A stretch of 64,000 bases of DNA from Azospirillum thiophilum (lineage in GTDB: Bacteria > Pseudomonadota > Alphaproteobacteria > Azospirillales > Azospirillaceae). Where the stretch lies: contig NZ_CP012404.1 of the NCBI RefSeq assembly GCF_001305595.1, positions 372,001-436,000 of the forward strand. The letters are read 5' to 3'. The notes under the pieces were generated by a model. The model had not been told where the DNA came from and did not search any database. It saw only the letters and a list, made by a program, of their open reading frames with translations. Shown here piece by piece: positions 63,123 through 64,000 of this stretch (within the stretch, counting starts at the first letter, position 1; each line of letters starts with the position of its first letter). The translations under genes and the position numbers were made by a program.

Positions 63123-64000
63123 CTACCGTTCCACCGCCACCGGGATGTTCAGGGCGTTGCGCTTCGCCACCGCCTCGTAGACCGGCGGGAAGGCCGGGCG
63201 GTCGACGTAGCGGCCGGCGCCGCGCACCGCGCGGCTCTCGCCCAGCGCATGGACGATGCGGCCCTGGCTCAGCGTGTAGGCCGGGGTGCCGGTGACGGTC
63301 ATGCCCTCGAAGATGTTCAGGCCGACCTTCTGCATCTGGGTTTTGGCCGAGATGGTCTTCGTCGCCTTCGGATCCCACACCACCAGATCGGCGTCGGCGC
63401 CGACCGAGACCGAGCCCTTGCGCGGATAGAGGTTGAAGATCTTCGCCGCGTTGGCGGAGGTGACGGCGACGAACTCGTTCATCGTCAGCCGGCCCGTGTT
63501 GACGCCGTGGGTCCACAGCGCGGTCATGCGGTCCTCGATGCCGGCGGTGCCGTTGGGGATCTTCGTGAAGTCGGTGCGGCCCATCGCCTTCTGCTCGGCG
63601 CAGAAGCAGCAATGGTCGGTGGCGGTGGTGTGCAGATGCCCCGCCTGCAGGCCGCGCCACAGTGCTTCCTGATGCTCCTTCGGGCGGAAGGGCGGGCTCA
63701 TGACATGGCCGGCGGCGAAGTCCCAGTCGGGGTTGCGGTAGACACCGTCATCGACCAGCAGATGGCCGGCCAGCACCTCGCCGAACACGCGCTGGCCGCC
63801 GTCCTGGCCGCGTTTGATCGCTTCCAGCGCTTCCCGTGCGGAGACATGGACGATGTAGACCGGGACGCCGAACACCTTGGCGACCTGGATGGCGCGGTTG
63901 GCCGCTTCGCCCTCGACCTCCGGCGGGCGGGAGAGGGGATGGGCCTCCGGCCCGGTCAGGCCCTGGGCCAGCAGCTTCTTTTGGAGCTGGAAGACCAGCT
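63123..64000 (-). CDS. hydA: Dihydropyrimidinase / D-hydantoinase, C-terminal part (5' end outside window)
   Basis: The last about 292 residues of an amidohydrolase-family enzyme of normally 480-490 aa. The conserved parts are VYIVHVSAREALEAI (metal-binding His), TATDHCCFCAEQK (catalytic Asp) and PNGTAGIEDRM; the usual ending GRYVDRPAFPPVYEAV is present. It hydrolyses dihydrouracil or hydantoins in reductive pyrimidine breakdown. The frame is open to the right edge (SRPPEVEGEAANRAIQVAKV). Family certain; substrate not. Confidence 0.92.
   Translation of the reverse strand, partial: LVFQLQKKLLAQGLTGPEAHPLSRPPEVEGEAANRAIQVAKVFGVPVYIVHVSAREALEAIKRGQDGGQRVFGEVLAGHLLVDDGVYRNPDWDFAAGHVMSPPFRPKEHQEALWRGLQAGHLHTTATDHCCFCAEQKAMGRTDFTKIPNGTAGIEDRMTALWTHGVNTGRLTMNEFVAVTSANAAKIFNLYPRKGSVSVGADADLVVWDPKATKTISAKTQMQKVGLNIFEGMTVTGTPAYTLSQGRIVHALGESRAVRGAGRYVDRPAFPPVYEAVAKRNALNIPVAVER

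Overview
The window is about 70 % GC, densely packed, and reads as chromosome or chromid of an alphaproteobacterium of the Rhodospirillales, most like Azospirillum. The reasons are codon use, gene families (DUF6867 behind a liv operon, argH-lptM-lysA, zinc-ribbon DinB, several large hybrid kinases, a dctPQM TRAP set) and many ATGA-type translational couplings. It starts inside a gene for a solute-binding protein and ends inside a dihydropyrimidinase gene. I found no rRNA, tRNA or CRISPR array.

Layout. 1-10.2 kb: a sensing and uptake locus. It holds a partial PgtC-like binding protein, a membrane histidine kinase and an NtrC-type sigma-54 activator, then a well-formed -24/-12 promoter, an AfuABC-like ABC transporter (binding protein, double-length permease, ATPase) and two phosphatase-family genes. 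The whole fits regulated import and dephosphorylation of an organophosphate. 10.2-15.8 kb: an accessory island. A three-gene, translationally coupled operon of unrecognised proteins with lower GC lies between an IS66 tnpB scar fused to a beheaded GNAT gene on one side and an IS5-like transposase remnant on the other. This is my best candidate for an undescribed system. 15.8-27.4 kb: chemoreceptor, livHMGF plus DUF6867 (livM carries an apparent 1-bp frameshift), alanine dehydrogenase with a divergent Lrp regulator, DinB, and a second Lrp gene divergent from a LysE exporter. A 158-bp MITE-like element with CTAA target duplication sits exactly between the 3' ends of lysE and a NarL-type regulator.

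27.6-42.3 kb: signalling and phosphate. This part has an SSF-fused hybrid kinase with its LuxR-type partner, four small unknown genes, DUF47-Pit phosphate uptake, two more hybrid kinases and a TerB protein. 42.4-52 kb: lysA-lptM-argH, a TlpA-like thioredoxin, a double cyclic-nucleotide-binding protein, an aldo/keto reductase-TetR operon with a strong palindromic operator over its promoter, and glycerate kinase, tartronate semialdehyde reductase and hydroxypyruvate isomerase (lower glyoxylate/glycerate pathway). 52-60.6 kb: an FMN/FAD/4Fe-4S old-yellow-enzyme type oxidoreductase, a GntR-FCD regulator with a Gfo/Idh/MocA dehydrogenase, a TerC-family membrane protein, and a TRAP transporter whose upstream region shares a 10-bp motif with the gntR promoter. 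60.9-63.1 kb: a secreted RTX protein headed by a DUF4347 domain with a possible caspase-like His/Cys pair.

All calls come from reading the sequence; no database search was run. Functions rest on motif recognition and gene context.
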